Source: Methylumidiphilus sp963753955 (GTDB taxonomy: Bacteria > Pseudomonadota > Gammaproteobacteria > Methylococcales > Methylococcaceae). From it: a stretch of 64,000 nucleotides of DNA. The position numbers and the translations under genes are program-made. Of this stretch, positions 1 through 8,965 are shown piece after piece. Every line of letters starts with the position of its first letter. Within the stretch, counting starts at the first letter, position 1. Where the stretch lies: assembly GCA_963753955.1 (NCBI GenBank), contig CAVWEM010000010.1, positions 1 through 64,000 on the forward strand, given 5' to 3'. The notes beneath the pieces were generated by a model. That model saw only the letters and a list, made by a program, of their open reading frames with translations. It did no database searches and was not told the origin of the DNA.

Positions 1-13
1 CAGTTTGTTAGGC
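1..13 (-). other. attC of the PEP-CTERM cassette (partial, R'' core)
   Basis: Positions 7-13 read GTTAGGC on the plus strand, which is GCCTAAC on the minus strand. This fits the RYYYAAC consensus of the R'' box that opens an integron attC site. It lies 38 bases beyond the stop codon of the minus-strand cassette gene, where the attC of that cassette should begin. The rest of the site lies outside the window, so the stem cannot be tested. Confidence 0.55.
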
Positions 14-51
14 CAATATGTTTGTCTGGTTGCGATAAGCCACAACCCAGC

Positions 52-912
52 TTATACCGCTTTTTTATGAAAAGCACCGACTAAAGACAAGCCGACTATC
101 AATAGCGTGATGGAAGCAGGTTCAGGGACAACATAGGAGGACGCAATGCCATATTTGTTGCTTAGATATAGGCCCACTTCTTGACTTTGTGAGTTGTCGA
201 TAGCTGTGCTGGATATCATTAACTCTCCAATTTTTCCCTTAAAGCCACTGTCTGCAAGGCAATTCGGGTCATAAACGCATTCTGCAAAACCAATGGTTAA
301 AGGTGCAGAAGCATTTGGAACAGATCCTGCTGCTGCTGTGCCAAGAAGCGATCCATTAAGCCAAGCCGAAAACGATGAACCTTGTTTCTGAAACTCAATT
401 ATGCCAAATGTTGAAGCGGGCAAAGGATTGGAAAAACTACCAACCGGATCAAATCCAACGGTTGCAAGGGAACTCCCATTATATCCAATGTCAGCAAACC
501 ATTTAAGAGGTTGGCAACAACCTTGGTCATGTGCTAACCATATACCTGACCACCAATCATCACCACGAGCCTTAGGGTTGACGCTAACAACGGAATAGAT
601 GGTGAAATTATTGAGATCCCATACGCTTGAATCAGGAACTGCAAATGAATTGTAACCATTAAAACTCACAACTTGCTGACCATTCAAAGCGGTGGTTTGT
701 AAAATTGGAGCGCCTCTATATGCAGAAGCATTTCTGCCATAACTGCTAGAGTCATTCCAAGTTGATATGCCACCTCCATTGCTCACACCTTGTATTGAAT
801 CAGCTTTTAACCACAGTTGAAGATCAGGGGTCAGTATCGCCGCGTTTGAATGTGACGTGACCGTCAAGAATAAAGTGACAAGTAATATCTGAAATTTCGT
901 TGACGTGGACAT
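52..912 (-). CDS. PEP-CTERM sorted LamG/concanavalin-like protein in an integron cassette
   Basis: The 286-residue protein has a signal peptide (about residues 1-24) and a beta-sandwich domain of the LamG/concanavalin type (about 28-250; it opens LQLWLKADSI and has many aromatic and Gly residues). It ends in a PEP-CTERM tail from residue 262: VPEPA, a hydrophobic helix, then a basic end (HKK). In known systems this tail is recognised by an exosortase and the protein is delivered to the envelope or extracellular matrix; no exosortase gene is visible here. The start is supported by GAGGAG 7-8 bases upstream. The gene lies between an attC end at 931-937 and an R'' box at 7-13, so it is a promoterless integron cassette, read away from the integrase. 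It is visibly AT-richer than the operon to the right, which suggests foreign origin. Ligand unknown. Confidence 0.85.
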   Translation of the reverse strand: MSTSTKFQILLVTLFLTVTSHSNAAILTPDLQLWLKADSIQGVSNGGGISTWNDSSSYGRNASAYRGAPILQTTALNGQQVVSFNGYNSFAVPDSSVWDLNNFTIYSVVSVNPKARGDDWWSGIWLAHDQGCCQPLKWFADIGYNGSSLATVGFDPVGSFSNPLPASTFGIIEFQKQGSSFSAWLNGSLLGTAAAGSVPNASAPLTIGFAECVYDPNCLADSGFKGKIGELMISSTAIDNSQSQEVGLYLSNKYGIASSYVVPEPASITLLIVGLSLVGAFHKKAV

Positions 913-930
913 GATGCTCTCCTCATTTAA

Positions 931-1048
931 GCCTAACGCCTGAGCTCAGCGTCACGTCACGGCGAACTTGAAATAGCCATGGCCCTTTCGTTTGCCACAG
1001 ACCTGAACGAAGCCCCGTAGACGTGTACGCTGGAGCGACGGGTTGGGC
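931..1048 (-). other. attC recombination site (118 bp)
   Basis: On the minus strand the site opens with GCCCAAC (1048-1042, R'' = RYYYAAC) and closes with GTTAGGC (937-931, R' = GTTRRRY). The two ends are imperfectly complementary over about 30 bases: AGCTCAGCGTCACGTC on one side against CTCCAGCGTACACGTC on the complement of the other, with a few unpaired bases as expected for extrahelical bases. Length and imperfect dyad symmetry fit a chromosomal-integron attC. The cassette gene begins 19 bases after the site. Confidence 0.75.
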
Positions 1049-1110
1049 GGGAATAGACCGGCAAGCACGAATGCCGCAGAAAAGGGGGCGAAGTGGGAAA
1101 CGCCTTTAAG

Positions 1111-1170
1111 GCGAAGCGCCTGTCGCGTGTTCGCATCAACTCGTTATGCGACACGCATAAGGCGCTTCGC
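1111..1170. repeat. Long imperfect inverted repeat inside the first cassette
   Basis: Arms at 1111-1136 and 1146-1170 are complementary at nearly all positions (both carry GCGAAGCGCC and GCGT/ACGC blocks) and enclose a 9-base loop. TTTTT follows at about 1171-1175 on the plus strand. It could be a transcription terminator, a second attC-like stem that lacks good R boxes, or a structured RNA between the integron promoter and the cassettes. Confidence 0.5.
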
Positions 1171-1241
1171 TTTTTAGCAGATTTTTCCCGTTTTGTCCAC
1201 CCTATACTGTCGGCATTCAGTATTAAAAGGTATCTATTCGC

Positions 1242-1248
1242 GCTCAAC
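1242..1248 (-). other. Candidate attI core (GTTGAGC)
   Basis: The minus strand reads GCGTTGAGC here, matching the GTTRRRY crossover core. It lies about 130 bases upstream of the preferred integrase start, on the side where attI is expected. If correct, the first cassette spans about 1247 to 931 and holds no convincing gene. Based on the 7-base core and position only. Confidence 0.35.
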
Positions 1249-1377
1249 GCTATGTCGGCCTCAAAAGTGAAGCCGATTCCGAGATTGGACTTTATCTGAC
1301 GCATTCCAAAAAGTCAACATTGAAATCTAATCCGGTTTGCCGCAAACTATGCGGCCTGCTGATCCAGGCTTCACACC

Positions 1378-2390
1378 ATGAGCAACCCGCCCCTTCCGAC
1401 CGCAAGCAAGCCTTCCGCCAACACCACTCCGGCCCCTCCAAAGCTTCTCGATCAAGTGCGGAGGCGATCCGCTTGCGCCATTACAGCATCCGCACAGAGC
1501 AGGCTTATACCGACTGGATCAAGCGCTTCATCCTGTTCCACCATAAGAAACATCCCCGCGAGATGGGCGGGGCGGAGGTCGAGCAGTTTCTGACCCATTT
1601 GGCGGTGGAGGGGCGGGTGGCGGCTTCTACGCAGAACCAGGCTTTGAGCGCCTTGCTGTTTTTGTACAAGGAGGTGTTGAAAATGGAATTGCCTTGGTTG
1701 GAGGATATGAAGCGGGCGAAGAAGCCGCAACGGCTGCCGGTGGTGTTGACGGTGGAGGAGGTCAAGCGGGTGCTGGCGCGGATGGACGGGCAGCATGGGC
1801 TGATGGCGGATTTGTTGTACGGGGCGGGCTTGCGCTTGTTGGAATGTGTGCGGCTGCGGGTGAAAGATGTGGATTTTGCAATGCGCCAGATCACAGTGAG
1901 GGATGGCAAGGGGGAGAAGGATCGGGTGACGATGCTGCCGCAGGCCGTCGCGGAGCCTTTGCGGGCGCATTTGGAAAAGGTGAAGGTTTTGCACGAACAT
2001 GATTTGGAGGATGGCTTTGGCGAGGTTTATTTGCCTTATGCCTTGGATCGGAAGTGTCCCAATGCCGCGAAGGAGTGGGGGTGGCAGTATGTGTTTCCGG
2101 CGGCGGGCCGTTCGCTGGATCCGCGCAGCGGCAAGGAACGTCGGCACCATGTGGACGAGCAGAGCTTGCAGCGGGCGATGAAGAAGGCGGTGCGGGCGGC
2201 GGGGCTGACGAAGCCGGCGACATGCCACACCTTGCGCCATAGCTTTGCCACCCATTTGTTGCAGTCCGGCTATGACATCCGCACGGTGCAGGAGTTGCTA
2301 GGCCATAAGGACGTGGAGACGACGATGATTTATACCCATGTGTTGAACCTGGGCGGCAAGGGGGTGGCGAGTCCTTTGGATAGGCTGTAG
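1378..2390 (+). CDS. intI: Integron integrase, tyrosine recombinase (one frameshift)
   Basis: This site-specific recombinase inserts and excises cassettes at attI and attC. After the frameshift the frame carries an N-terminal SAM-like core-binding domain (RHYSIRTEQAYTDWIKRF) and the catalytic set: Arg in GAGLRLLECVRL, HTLRHSFATHLL, and GHKDVETTMIYTHV with the Tyr nucleophile. The stretch RHHVDEQSLQRAMKKAVRA just before the HxxR box is the extra segment found in integron integrases and not in XerC/XerD. The expected N-terminus (ATG 1378, running to PPKLLDQVR) is in another frame. Restoring one G in the run at about 1460-1462 joins them as QVREAIRLRHYS and gives about 337 aa, the usual IntI length. 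The gene runs away from the cassettes, as in standard integrons, and stops 1 base short of the convergent tatD. Confidence 0.88.
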
Positions 2391-2391
2391 G

Positions 2392-3198
2392 CTATCCGGC
2401 AGCGGATGGCCCCTCTCCAATAGGCATTGATGCTTCAAACAACCCCCAATAATTCCGCGAGCTTTGCTCGGCGACCGTCTCAAAAGAAACCCCGCGCAAA
2501 TCGGCGACAAACTGCGCGACATGGCGGACGTGGTGGGGATAGTTGGGCTTGCCCCGATGGGGAATGGGGGCGAGATAAGGCGAATCGGTTTCCACCAGAT
2601 AACGGTCTGCGGGAACTTTGCGGGCGGTGTCTTGGATTTGCTCGGCATTGCGGAAGGTGACGATGCCGGAGAAGGAGATGTGAAAATTCAGATCCAATGC
2701 TTGGCGGGCGGTTTCCCAATCTTCGGTGAAGCAGTGCAACACGCCGCCCACCTCCGCCGCGCCCTCTTCCCGCAAAATCCGCAGCGTGTCTTCCCGGGCC
2801 TCGCGGGTATGGATGATCAGCGGTTTGTTGACGGCCTTGGCGGCACGGATATGGGTGCGGAAGCGCTCATGCTGCCAGGCCAAATCGCCTTCACTGCGGA
2901 AATAATCCAGGCCGGTTTCACCGATGGCGACGATCTGGGGATGGGCCGAGCGCTCGATCAGTTCTTCCACCGTCGGCTCGTGACAAAGCTGTTCGTTGGG
3001 ATGGACGCCCACCGACGCGGAAATGTTTCCATGCCCTTCCAACAACCCCATCATGCCCGGCCATTTCTCCATGCTGATGGAGACGCAGAGCATGTGGCCT
3101 ATGCCCATGGCCTGGGTTTCGCTGACGAAGCGGCGGAAGTCGCCGCCGTAAGGCTTGAGGTCTACGCGGTCGAGGTGGCAGTGGGAGTCGATTAGCAT
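2392..3198 (-). CDS. tatD: TatD family metal-dependent DNase
   Basis: The 268-residue TIM-barrel hydrolase starts MLIDSHCHLD. Visible metal ligands are the HCH near the N-terminus, Glu in AIGETGLDYF, His in HTREA, His in LHCFTE, and Asp in ETDSPYLAP. Family members are 3'-5' exonucleases linked to DNA repair. The ATG at 3198 is preferred over longer in-frame starts because the family begins immediately before DSHCH. It is the last gene of the long minus-strand operon, 4 bases after the PilZ gene, as in Pseudomonas-type holB-pilZ-tatD clusters. The neighbour on the other side is the convergent integrase. Confidence 0.93.
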   Translation of the reverse strand: MLIDSHCHLDRVDLKPYGGDFRRFVSETQAMGIGHMLCVSISMEKWPGMMGLLEGHGNISASVGVHPNEQLCHEPTVEELIERSAHPQIVAIGETGLDYFRSEGDLAWQHERFRTHIRAAKAVNKPLIIHTREAREDTLRILREEGAAEVGGVLHCFTEDWETARQALDLNFHISFSGIVTFRNAEQIQDTARKVPADRYLVETDSPYLAPIPHRGKPNYPHHVRHVAQFVADLRGVSFETVAEQSSRNYWGLFEASMPIGEGPSAAG

Positions 3199-3202
3199 GG
3201 GG

Positions 3203-3559
3203 TCACATGGTATGGGTGGGGCGTTCGGAACCCAGCGAACCGGCGAGATAGTTTTCGATGCGGTTGCGGGTGGCACCATTGTCCTGGCCGCTGAACTGCA
3301 CACCTATGCCGGTCGAGCGATAGCCTTCCGAATTGCGCGGCGTCACCCAGATGACCTTGCCCGACACGGGGATGCGCTCGGTCTCCTCCATCAAGTTGAG
3401 CAAAATGAAAACGTCATCGCCCAATCGGTAGACTTTGTTGGTGGGGATGAACAGCCCGCCGTTGTTGATGAATGGCATGTAGGCCGCATACAAGGCGTTC
3501 TTGTCGCGGATGGTGAGGGAGAGTATGCCCTGCCGGGATTGCGGTTGGTTGTCGCTCAT
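3203..3559 (-). CDS. pilZ: PilZ domain protein
   Basis: The 118-residue single-domain PilZ protein has the LSLTIRDKNALYAAYMPF start and the FIPTNKVYRLGDDVFILLNL region typical of the type IV pilus PilZ clade next to holB. It ends with the IGVQFSGQDN strand. The RxxxR plus D/NxSxxG c-di-GMP signature is not evident, as in other PilZ-clade members that act through PilB/FimX-type partners. Context holB-pilZ-tatD supports this over a generic c-di-GMP receptor. No pilus genes occur in the window. Confidence 0.85.
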   Translation of the reverse strand: MSDNQPQSRQGILSLTIRDKNALYAAYMPFINNGGLFIPTNKVYRLGDDVFILLNLMEETERIPVSGKVIWVTPRNSEGYRSTGIGVQFSGQDNGATRNRIENYLAGSLGSERPTHTM

Positions 3560-3639
3560 GGAGTCAATCTCATTTTAGTATGATCTTGGAATCAGCGTCC
3601 ATCCCCGTCAGAAAGCCCTCATCTCCGGCCAGCTTCGTC

Positions 3640-3742
3640 TCCCTCGCTACGCTCTCCCCGCAAGGAGAAGGAAGTAAAAAGCCCCGCCCACCAGAAGAGT
3701 CAAGCCACTCTCCCGGCGGGAGAGGGGTTGGGGTGAGGGACT
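3640..3742. repeat. Dispersed CCCTCACCCC/CTCTCCC repeat
   Basis: The segment holds CTCTCCCCGCAAGGAGAAGG and then CTCTCCCGGCGGGAGAGGGG followed by TTGGGGTGAGGG, an imperfect palindrome. A similar unit lies at 37027-37095. The holB reading frame runs into it, so the last residues of HolB (PHPNPSPAGRVA) are encoded by repeat. Confidence 0.55.
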
Positions 3743-4720
3743 TTGGATAGCTCCAACCAACGGATCAATAATTCCTCCAGAAGGAGCTGCCGGTTGGCCT
3801 GGCCTGCGAGCAAACGCCTTGCGGCGGAGAGCCGATCCAGATGGCCGAACAATGCTTGCAAGTTTAGCTTTTGCGCGAGGACTTGCAAGCGTTCAGCCAA
3901 ATCCAAGTTGTCGATGCCCCGGCAACGGGGGACGGAACGCAGCCGGATCGGATTCGATGGTCCAGGACGTCATCCAATCGGCCAAGGTCTCGCAGGGAAA
4001 TTTGGACCACTTTTCCGCCAGGGCAGTCGGCGCCTCGCCGCGTTCCAGCAAATCGCACAGCCCTATAAAAAACTCTCCACGCTTTTCGATGATGCCTGCG
4101 TCCGCCAAGGCCAGCGCCTTGAGCGGCGCACCCCGCGCCAAGGCCAGCAAGACTTCGGCGCGTCCGCCCTGCCCTTTCTCCTGCAACCAGGCCAGCGCCA
4201 ACGCACGTTCCGGCAGGGGGATGTCCAGACGTTGGCAGCGGCTGAGGATGGTCGCCGGCAACTGTTGGGGAGAGTCCGTCAACAGCAGCAGGGCCGTGTG
4301 CGAATCCGGCTCCTCAAGGGTTTTCAGCAAGCTGTTGGCGGAGGAGATGTTCATCTGGTGGGCGGGCGAGATCAGCACCACGCGCCTGCCGGGCTATATT
4401 GCGGCTTCAGCGCCAGATTGGCGATCAGGCTGCGTATGGCGTCCACTGGAATGATCTTGCCCTCCTCCTCGGGTTGGATGCGCAGGAAATCAGGCAAGGT
4501 CTTGGCCGCGAACAAACGGCAACTCACGCAATCGCCGCAGGCGTATTCACCCGGGTTGCGGCATAGCAGGCGTTGGCTGAAGGCTTCCGCCAACGCCATC
4601 TTGCCCACCCCGTCCCGACCGACCAGCAGCAAGGCTTGTGGCACCCGTCCGGTCCTGATATGCAGCACCCAACCTGTGCCATTGCGGGGCCAGCCAGCCC
4701 ATCTCCTCAACCAGGTTCAT
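3700..4720 (-). CDS. holB: DNA polymerase III subunit delta' (frameshifted)
   Basis: This clamp-loader subunit partners DnaX to load the beta clamp. The start ATG 4720 overlaps the tmk stop as ATGA and gives MNLVEEMGWLAPQW. Frames change at about 4661-4690, 4372-4381 and 3893-3906. The pieces carry a P-loop-like VGRDGVGKMAL, the four zinc cysteines (CRNPGEYACGDCVSC), the SRC-type ILSRCQRLDIP motif and SANSLLKTLEEP. Summed length is about 340 residues, normal for the family, so breakage by indel error is more likely than a true pseudogene in an essential gene. The C-terminus enters a dispersed repeat. Confidence 0.85.
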
Positions 4721-5342
4721 GACCCGCAGAACTGTTGCAGATGGACGGCAATCGCCGCCTGGACTTCGGCTAGAGACTGGGCGGCATCGATTATTTTGAT
4801 ACGCTGCGGAAAATCGTCGGCCAATTGAAGATAAGCCCCCCGCACCCGCTCGAAGAAAGCCAGCGTCTCGGTTTCCAGACGGTCGGCGGGACCGCGATGC
4901 TTGGCCCGCGCCATGCCGACACCCACCGGGGCATCGAACAACAGGGTCAGATCGGGGTGCGGCCCTGTTGCACTTGGGCTTCCAGGCTGCCGATGAATGC
5001 CGTGTCCATGCGCCGTCCGCCGCCCTGGTAAGCATAGGTGGCGTCGGTGAAACGGTCGCAAAACACCCATTGCCTTGATTCAGAGCCGGTCAAAAACACT
5101 TTAAGGAATGTTGGGCGCGGGCGGCGAAAACCAGCAGCAGTTCGGCTTGTTCGTGAGCGGGTTCGTCATGCGGCTCCAGTAAAATGCCTCGGATTTTCTC
5201 GCCAAACGGCGTGCCGCCGGGTTCGCGGGTGACAATATGGGCTATGCCCTGTTGGCTGAGACGGATCGCGGATGAATTGCAGATTGGTGGTTTTGCCGAC
5301 GCCTTCGCCGCCTTCCAGGGTGATAAATCTTCCTTGGTTCAT
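4717..5342 (-). CDS. tmk: Thymidylate kinase (frameshifted)
   Basis: It phosphorylates dTMP to dTDP. The start at 5342 gives MNQGRFITLEGGEGVGKTTN, with the P-loop GGEGVGKTT. Other frames supply TREPGG-like and FCDRFTDATYAYQGGGRRMD-like stretches (about 4985-5160), and then the frame ending at 4717 gives PDLTLLFDAPVGVGMARAK to the C-terminus. At least three indels separate the pieces. Total length is about 208 aa, as expected. The start overlaps the end of mltG and the stop overlaps the start of holB. Confidence 0.83.
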
Positions 5343-6328
5343 GTCGTTTTTTTGATATTGATCGACGTATTTTTCGTGTTCGGCCAAGGTGGCGGAAAAA
5401 GCGTGGTGGCCGTTGCCGCGAGAGACGAAAAACAACGAATTACCGTCGTCGGGATGCAAGGCGGCGTTAATGGCATTTTACCTGGCATGGCGATGGGCGT
5501 GGGGGGCAGGCCGCCGTTAACATAGGTGTTGTACGGCGTGGGCTGCCGCAAACTCCTTGCGGATATCGCCATGGTAATCGTCGCCCATGCCATAAATCAC
5601 CGTCGGATCGGTCTGCAGCGACATGCCTTTTTTCAGGCGGCGGCTAAAAACCCCGGCTATTTTTTTGCGTTCCTCGGCAGCGGCGGTTTCCTTTTCGACT
5701 ATCGACGCCAGGATCAAGGCTTGATAAGGATTTTCCAGCGGCGATTCGAGATCGCGTTTTTGCCACTCCGAGTCCAGTACGATTAGCATTTTTTCGTATG
5801 CGCGTTTCAACAGATCCACATCAGCGGTGTTTCTTTTGAAAAAATAGGTGTCCGGAAAAAATAGGCCTTCGGGATGTCTTCGCCGGGGCGTCGATAAACC
5901 TCAAGACTTCACGGGATGGTCGCCTGTTAATGATGATGTACTAGCGCCGGCTTGTTTTTCAGCGCGTCGGCCATTTGCCGGAAACGTCCAGCCTTCGAGG
6001 AAAGGTGATGCGAATGGCGCCGGATTTGCCCGAGGAAACAAGGCCAAATATCGGCGCTGGTGGCGGTTTCCGCCGGCATTTCGTATTCCCCATATTTCAT
6101 TGTCGGGTCGAAACATTTCCGATAGGCCACAGGTGAAACCAAACGGTGGATGGCGATAATCCCCCGTGCCTGCAAGGTTCCGCGATGGCTTAGAATCCCC
6201 CCCCTTGGCGATTTCAAAATAAACGGTTTCGGGTTTTCCAGCGGGGAATCGGCGGCAGGTGAGGTAATCCGCCCACAAACCGCCGACGCAAGCGCCAACG
6301 CGCCATCGCATGCTAAAAACCGCTTCAT
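5339..6328 (-). CDS. mltG: Endolytic murein transglycosylase MltG (frameshifted)
   Basis: MltG is an inner-membrane lytic transglycosylase that cuts nascent peptidoglycan strands. The N-terminus MKRFLACDGALALAS begins a membrane anchor, and ATG 6328 overlaps the inferred pabC stop (ATGA). Pieces in different frames give SPLENPKP, EIAKG, ADALKNKPALV, EGLFFPDTYFFKRNTADVD, then ILASIVEKETAAAEER and LQTDPTVIYGMG, the catalytic-domain signature with the Glu in VEKE. The C-terminus (LFFVSRGNGHHAFSATLAEH) ends at a 7-A run that controls whether the stop overlaps tmk. Length about 329 aa, normal. At least four indels are needed. Confidence 0.8.
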
Positions 6329-7172
6329 GGCCATTTTTCGGCGGCCAGGCACCGATCCGCAAAGCGTAAGCATATTTCGCGGCTCGGGTTTCGCCACCGG
6401 TTTTAATAGCTGTCCTCCAACGCGCATAACCGGCCAGACGCCGATAATGGAGTTGGTCAAAAATACTTCCTCGGCCCGCGCAAGCTTCGTCGGGAAGCAA
6501 TACGCGCCTCCTCACCGCAAGCCCAATGTCCCGGCTAATTCCATCACAATACCACGGACACTCCGGCGACCCCGCATTCGTGTCAAGCAGCGGCGTGAAT
6601 AACACGCCTTTCCCGACCATAAACACATTGCTCATGCAGCCTTCCACCACGAAACCACCGCATATCTAGCAGCAAGCCTTCGCGGATACCTTCGTCGCCC
6701 CATTCCGTCCGGGCCAACACCTGCTCCAAGCGGTTCAAATGTTTAACACCGGCCAGGCGCGGATTCAGCCCCAAGCGCAAATGCAAACGCATAGCCACGC
6801 CCCTTTCTGAGAGTTCCGGGGGTAATCAGGCTGGGGATAAAGGCCAATCATGCGGTTGCCGTAAGCTTCGCTCCGGGCAACGATAGCCGCGCCCGCCCTA
6901 GCCACGGGTCAATATAATTTTGAGAACGCTTCCGTAAATGTGCGAAACCAGGCGACAGGCCTCAGCGGCCAATAAAGGCTGTCCGGGAAAAGGAATGCCG
7001 AGCCTCGCGGCATCGGTCTGCAAACGCGCAAGATGCCTATCCAGAAAAACAGGAACGCCCCGCCGCAAAGACAGGGTGGTGAACACGCCATCGCCATAGT
7101 GCAAGCCCCTATCGGCAAAATCCAGACAGCGAGTGGCTGCGCCGTTGATCAGGACGGATTCTTGCGTGTCAA
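6325..7172 (-). CDS. pabC: Aminodeoxychorismate lyase PabC (frameshifted)
   Basis: This is a PLP enzyme of fold type IV that releases 4-aminobenzoate for folate synthesis. Pieces in order: ESVLINGAATRCLDFADRGL then HYGDGVFTTLSLRRGVPVFL (about 7018-7160), HLRLGLNPRLAGVKHLNRLE (about 6730-6790), CMSNVFMVGKGVLFTPLLD (about 6590-6640), and LTNSIIGVWPV near 6440-6460, ending AAEKWP with the stop overlapping mltG. Several frameshifts separate them. The start is unclear: the frame runs back to the fabF stop with only ATT or a TTG one base off frame. The fabF-pabC-mltG order is standard. Confidence 0.78.
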
Positions 7173-8419
7173 TCAGGCGAAACGCTTGAAAATCAATGTG
7201 CCATTGGTGCCGCCGAAACCGAAGGAATTGGACATGACAATATCCAACTTGGCATCCCTGGCGGTGTTAGGCACAAAATCCAAGTCACATTCGGGACCGG
7301 GGTTGTCCAGATTGATGGTGGGAGGAATGATTTGGTCGCGTAGGGCCAACACCGAGAAGACCGCCTCAATGCCCCCCGCCGCGCCCAACATGTGGCCGAT
7401 CATGGACTTGGTGGAGCTGACCGGGGTAGTGTAGGCTGATCGCCAAGAGCCAACTTTCATCGCAAAGGTTTCAGCAAGATCGCCGGCGGGAGTGGAGGTG
7501 CCATGGGCGTTGATATAATCTAAACCGTCTGGATTCAATGCCGCATCGCGCAGGGCGTTCCTCATGCAACGGGCCGCGCCTTCGCCGTCTTCCGTCGGCG
7601 AGGTAATGTGAAAAGCGTCACTACTCATGCCGTAACCGATGATTTCGGCATAGATTCTCGCCCCACGTGCCGGCGTGTTCCAATTCTTCCAAGACCAGAA
7701 CCCCCGCCCCGTCACTCAATACGAAGCCATCGCGATCCTTGTCCCACGGGCGGCTGGCCGCGTGCGGGCTCGTCGTTGCGGCGCGTCAATGCCCTGGGGC
7801 CGAGGCAAACCCCCCCAAAGAACTCGGGAGCGTGGTGCAGCATTCCGCCCCGCCGGCGACCATGACATCGGCATCCCCATATTGGATCAGCCGAGAGGCA
7901 TCGCCGATATGTATGGGTTCCCGTGGCGCAGGCGGTGACAATGGCGAAATTGGGGCCTTTCAATCCATATTTGATGGACAGGTTCCCAGAAATCATGTTG
8001 ATGATGTTGCTAGGCACGAAAAAAGGTGAAATTTTTCTCGGCCCACCCTTGAGAAAGGCGTTGTGACCCTGTTCGATACCGGTGATGCCACCGATGCCGG
8101 CACCGATCGCCACACCTACGCGCTCAGCGTTTTCCCCGGTCACTGGCAATCCCGCATCCTCAAACGCCTGGCTTCCCGCCGCCAGCCCATAATGGATGAA
8201 GACATCCATTCTCTTGGCTTCTTTCTCGGGAATGTATTGGGTAATGTCGAAGCCACGGATCGATCCGCCAATGCGGGAGCTGAACTCGGAAACATCGAAA
8301 TGCTCGATGGGGCCGATTCCGCTTTTGCCGTTAATTATGCTGTTCCAGGAATCAGCGACATTATTGCCTACAGGGGAAATCGCCCCCAGGCCGGTGATGA
8401 CGACACGTCTCTTACTCAA
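7173..8419 (-). CDS. fabF: 3-oxoacyl-ACP synthase II (frameshifted)
   Basis: It condenses malonyl-ACP with acyl-ACP in fatty acid elongation. The N-terminal frame begins MSKRRVVITGLGAISPVGN and contains the catalytic Cys in VTACATGTH at about residue 164. The C-terminal frame (to 7173) contains the two catalytic histidines in NAHGTSTPAGD and SMIGHMLGAAGG. The frame is lost and regained between about 7700 and 7920. Total about 415 aa, the family length. It follows acpP by 93 bases. Confidence 0.88.
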
Positions 8420-8512
8420 GGTGTTTCCTCAGGCAGACAGTCCGGTTCCGCTAAAAATAACAACGCCCCTAGGAAGCCTTTCCAGGCATTCCGCCGGGGC
8501 GCGATGGAAAAA

Positions 8513-8743
8513 TCACAGGTTGGCTTTGATATAATCGATAGCCTCTTGAACGGTAGTGATCTTCTCAGCGTCCTCATCAGGAATTTCACATTCGAATTCT
8601 TCTTCCAACGCCATGACCAGTTCGACCGTGTCCAAGGAGTCAGCGCCAAGATCGTCCACGAACGAAGCCTCGTTGGAAACTTCTTCTTTAACCCCCAACT
8701 GCTCCGCCACGATCTTTTTCACACGCTCTGCAATGTCACTCAT
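8513..8743 (-). CDS. acpP: Acyl carrier protein
   Basis: The 76-residue acidic helical protein carries the phosphopantetheine attachment Ser36 in GADSLDTVELV. It shuttles acyl chains between the FabH/FabG/FabF enzymes encoded around it. Intact, with the usual length and the usual position between fabG and fabF. Confidence 0.97.
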   Translation of the reverse strand: MSDIAERVKKIVAEQLGVKEEVSNEASFVDDLGADSLDTVELVMALEEEFECEIPDEDAEKITTVQEAIDYIKANL

Positions 8744-8965
8744 CTTTTTCTATCCTCAATATTGGTTACGCTTGAATTTCTGGGTCGGAAGATTTTAATT
8801 GGAATTCCAGGCATTACAAGCCTTCTCTCCAACCGACCGGTGTTGTTGTTCTGGTATGGCCGGATTCAGGCTCTGCGGAACCGCCAAGCGGGGTGAACAA
8901 TACCACGATCCACGCCGATAGTGAACGGTTTGAGCCTGAAGCAACGGAAATTTGGCCCGTTTACG

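Noticed and set aside
957..1304. 115-codon minus-strand frame
   Set aside because: It crosses the attC and the candidate attI, has no homology that I recognise, and its composition is that of the recombination sites.
2464..3195. 243-codon plus-strand frame
   Set aside because: Antisense shadow of tatD, produced by GC-rich codon bias.
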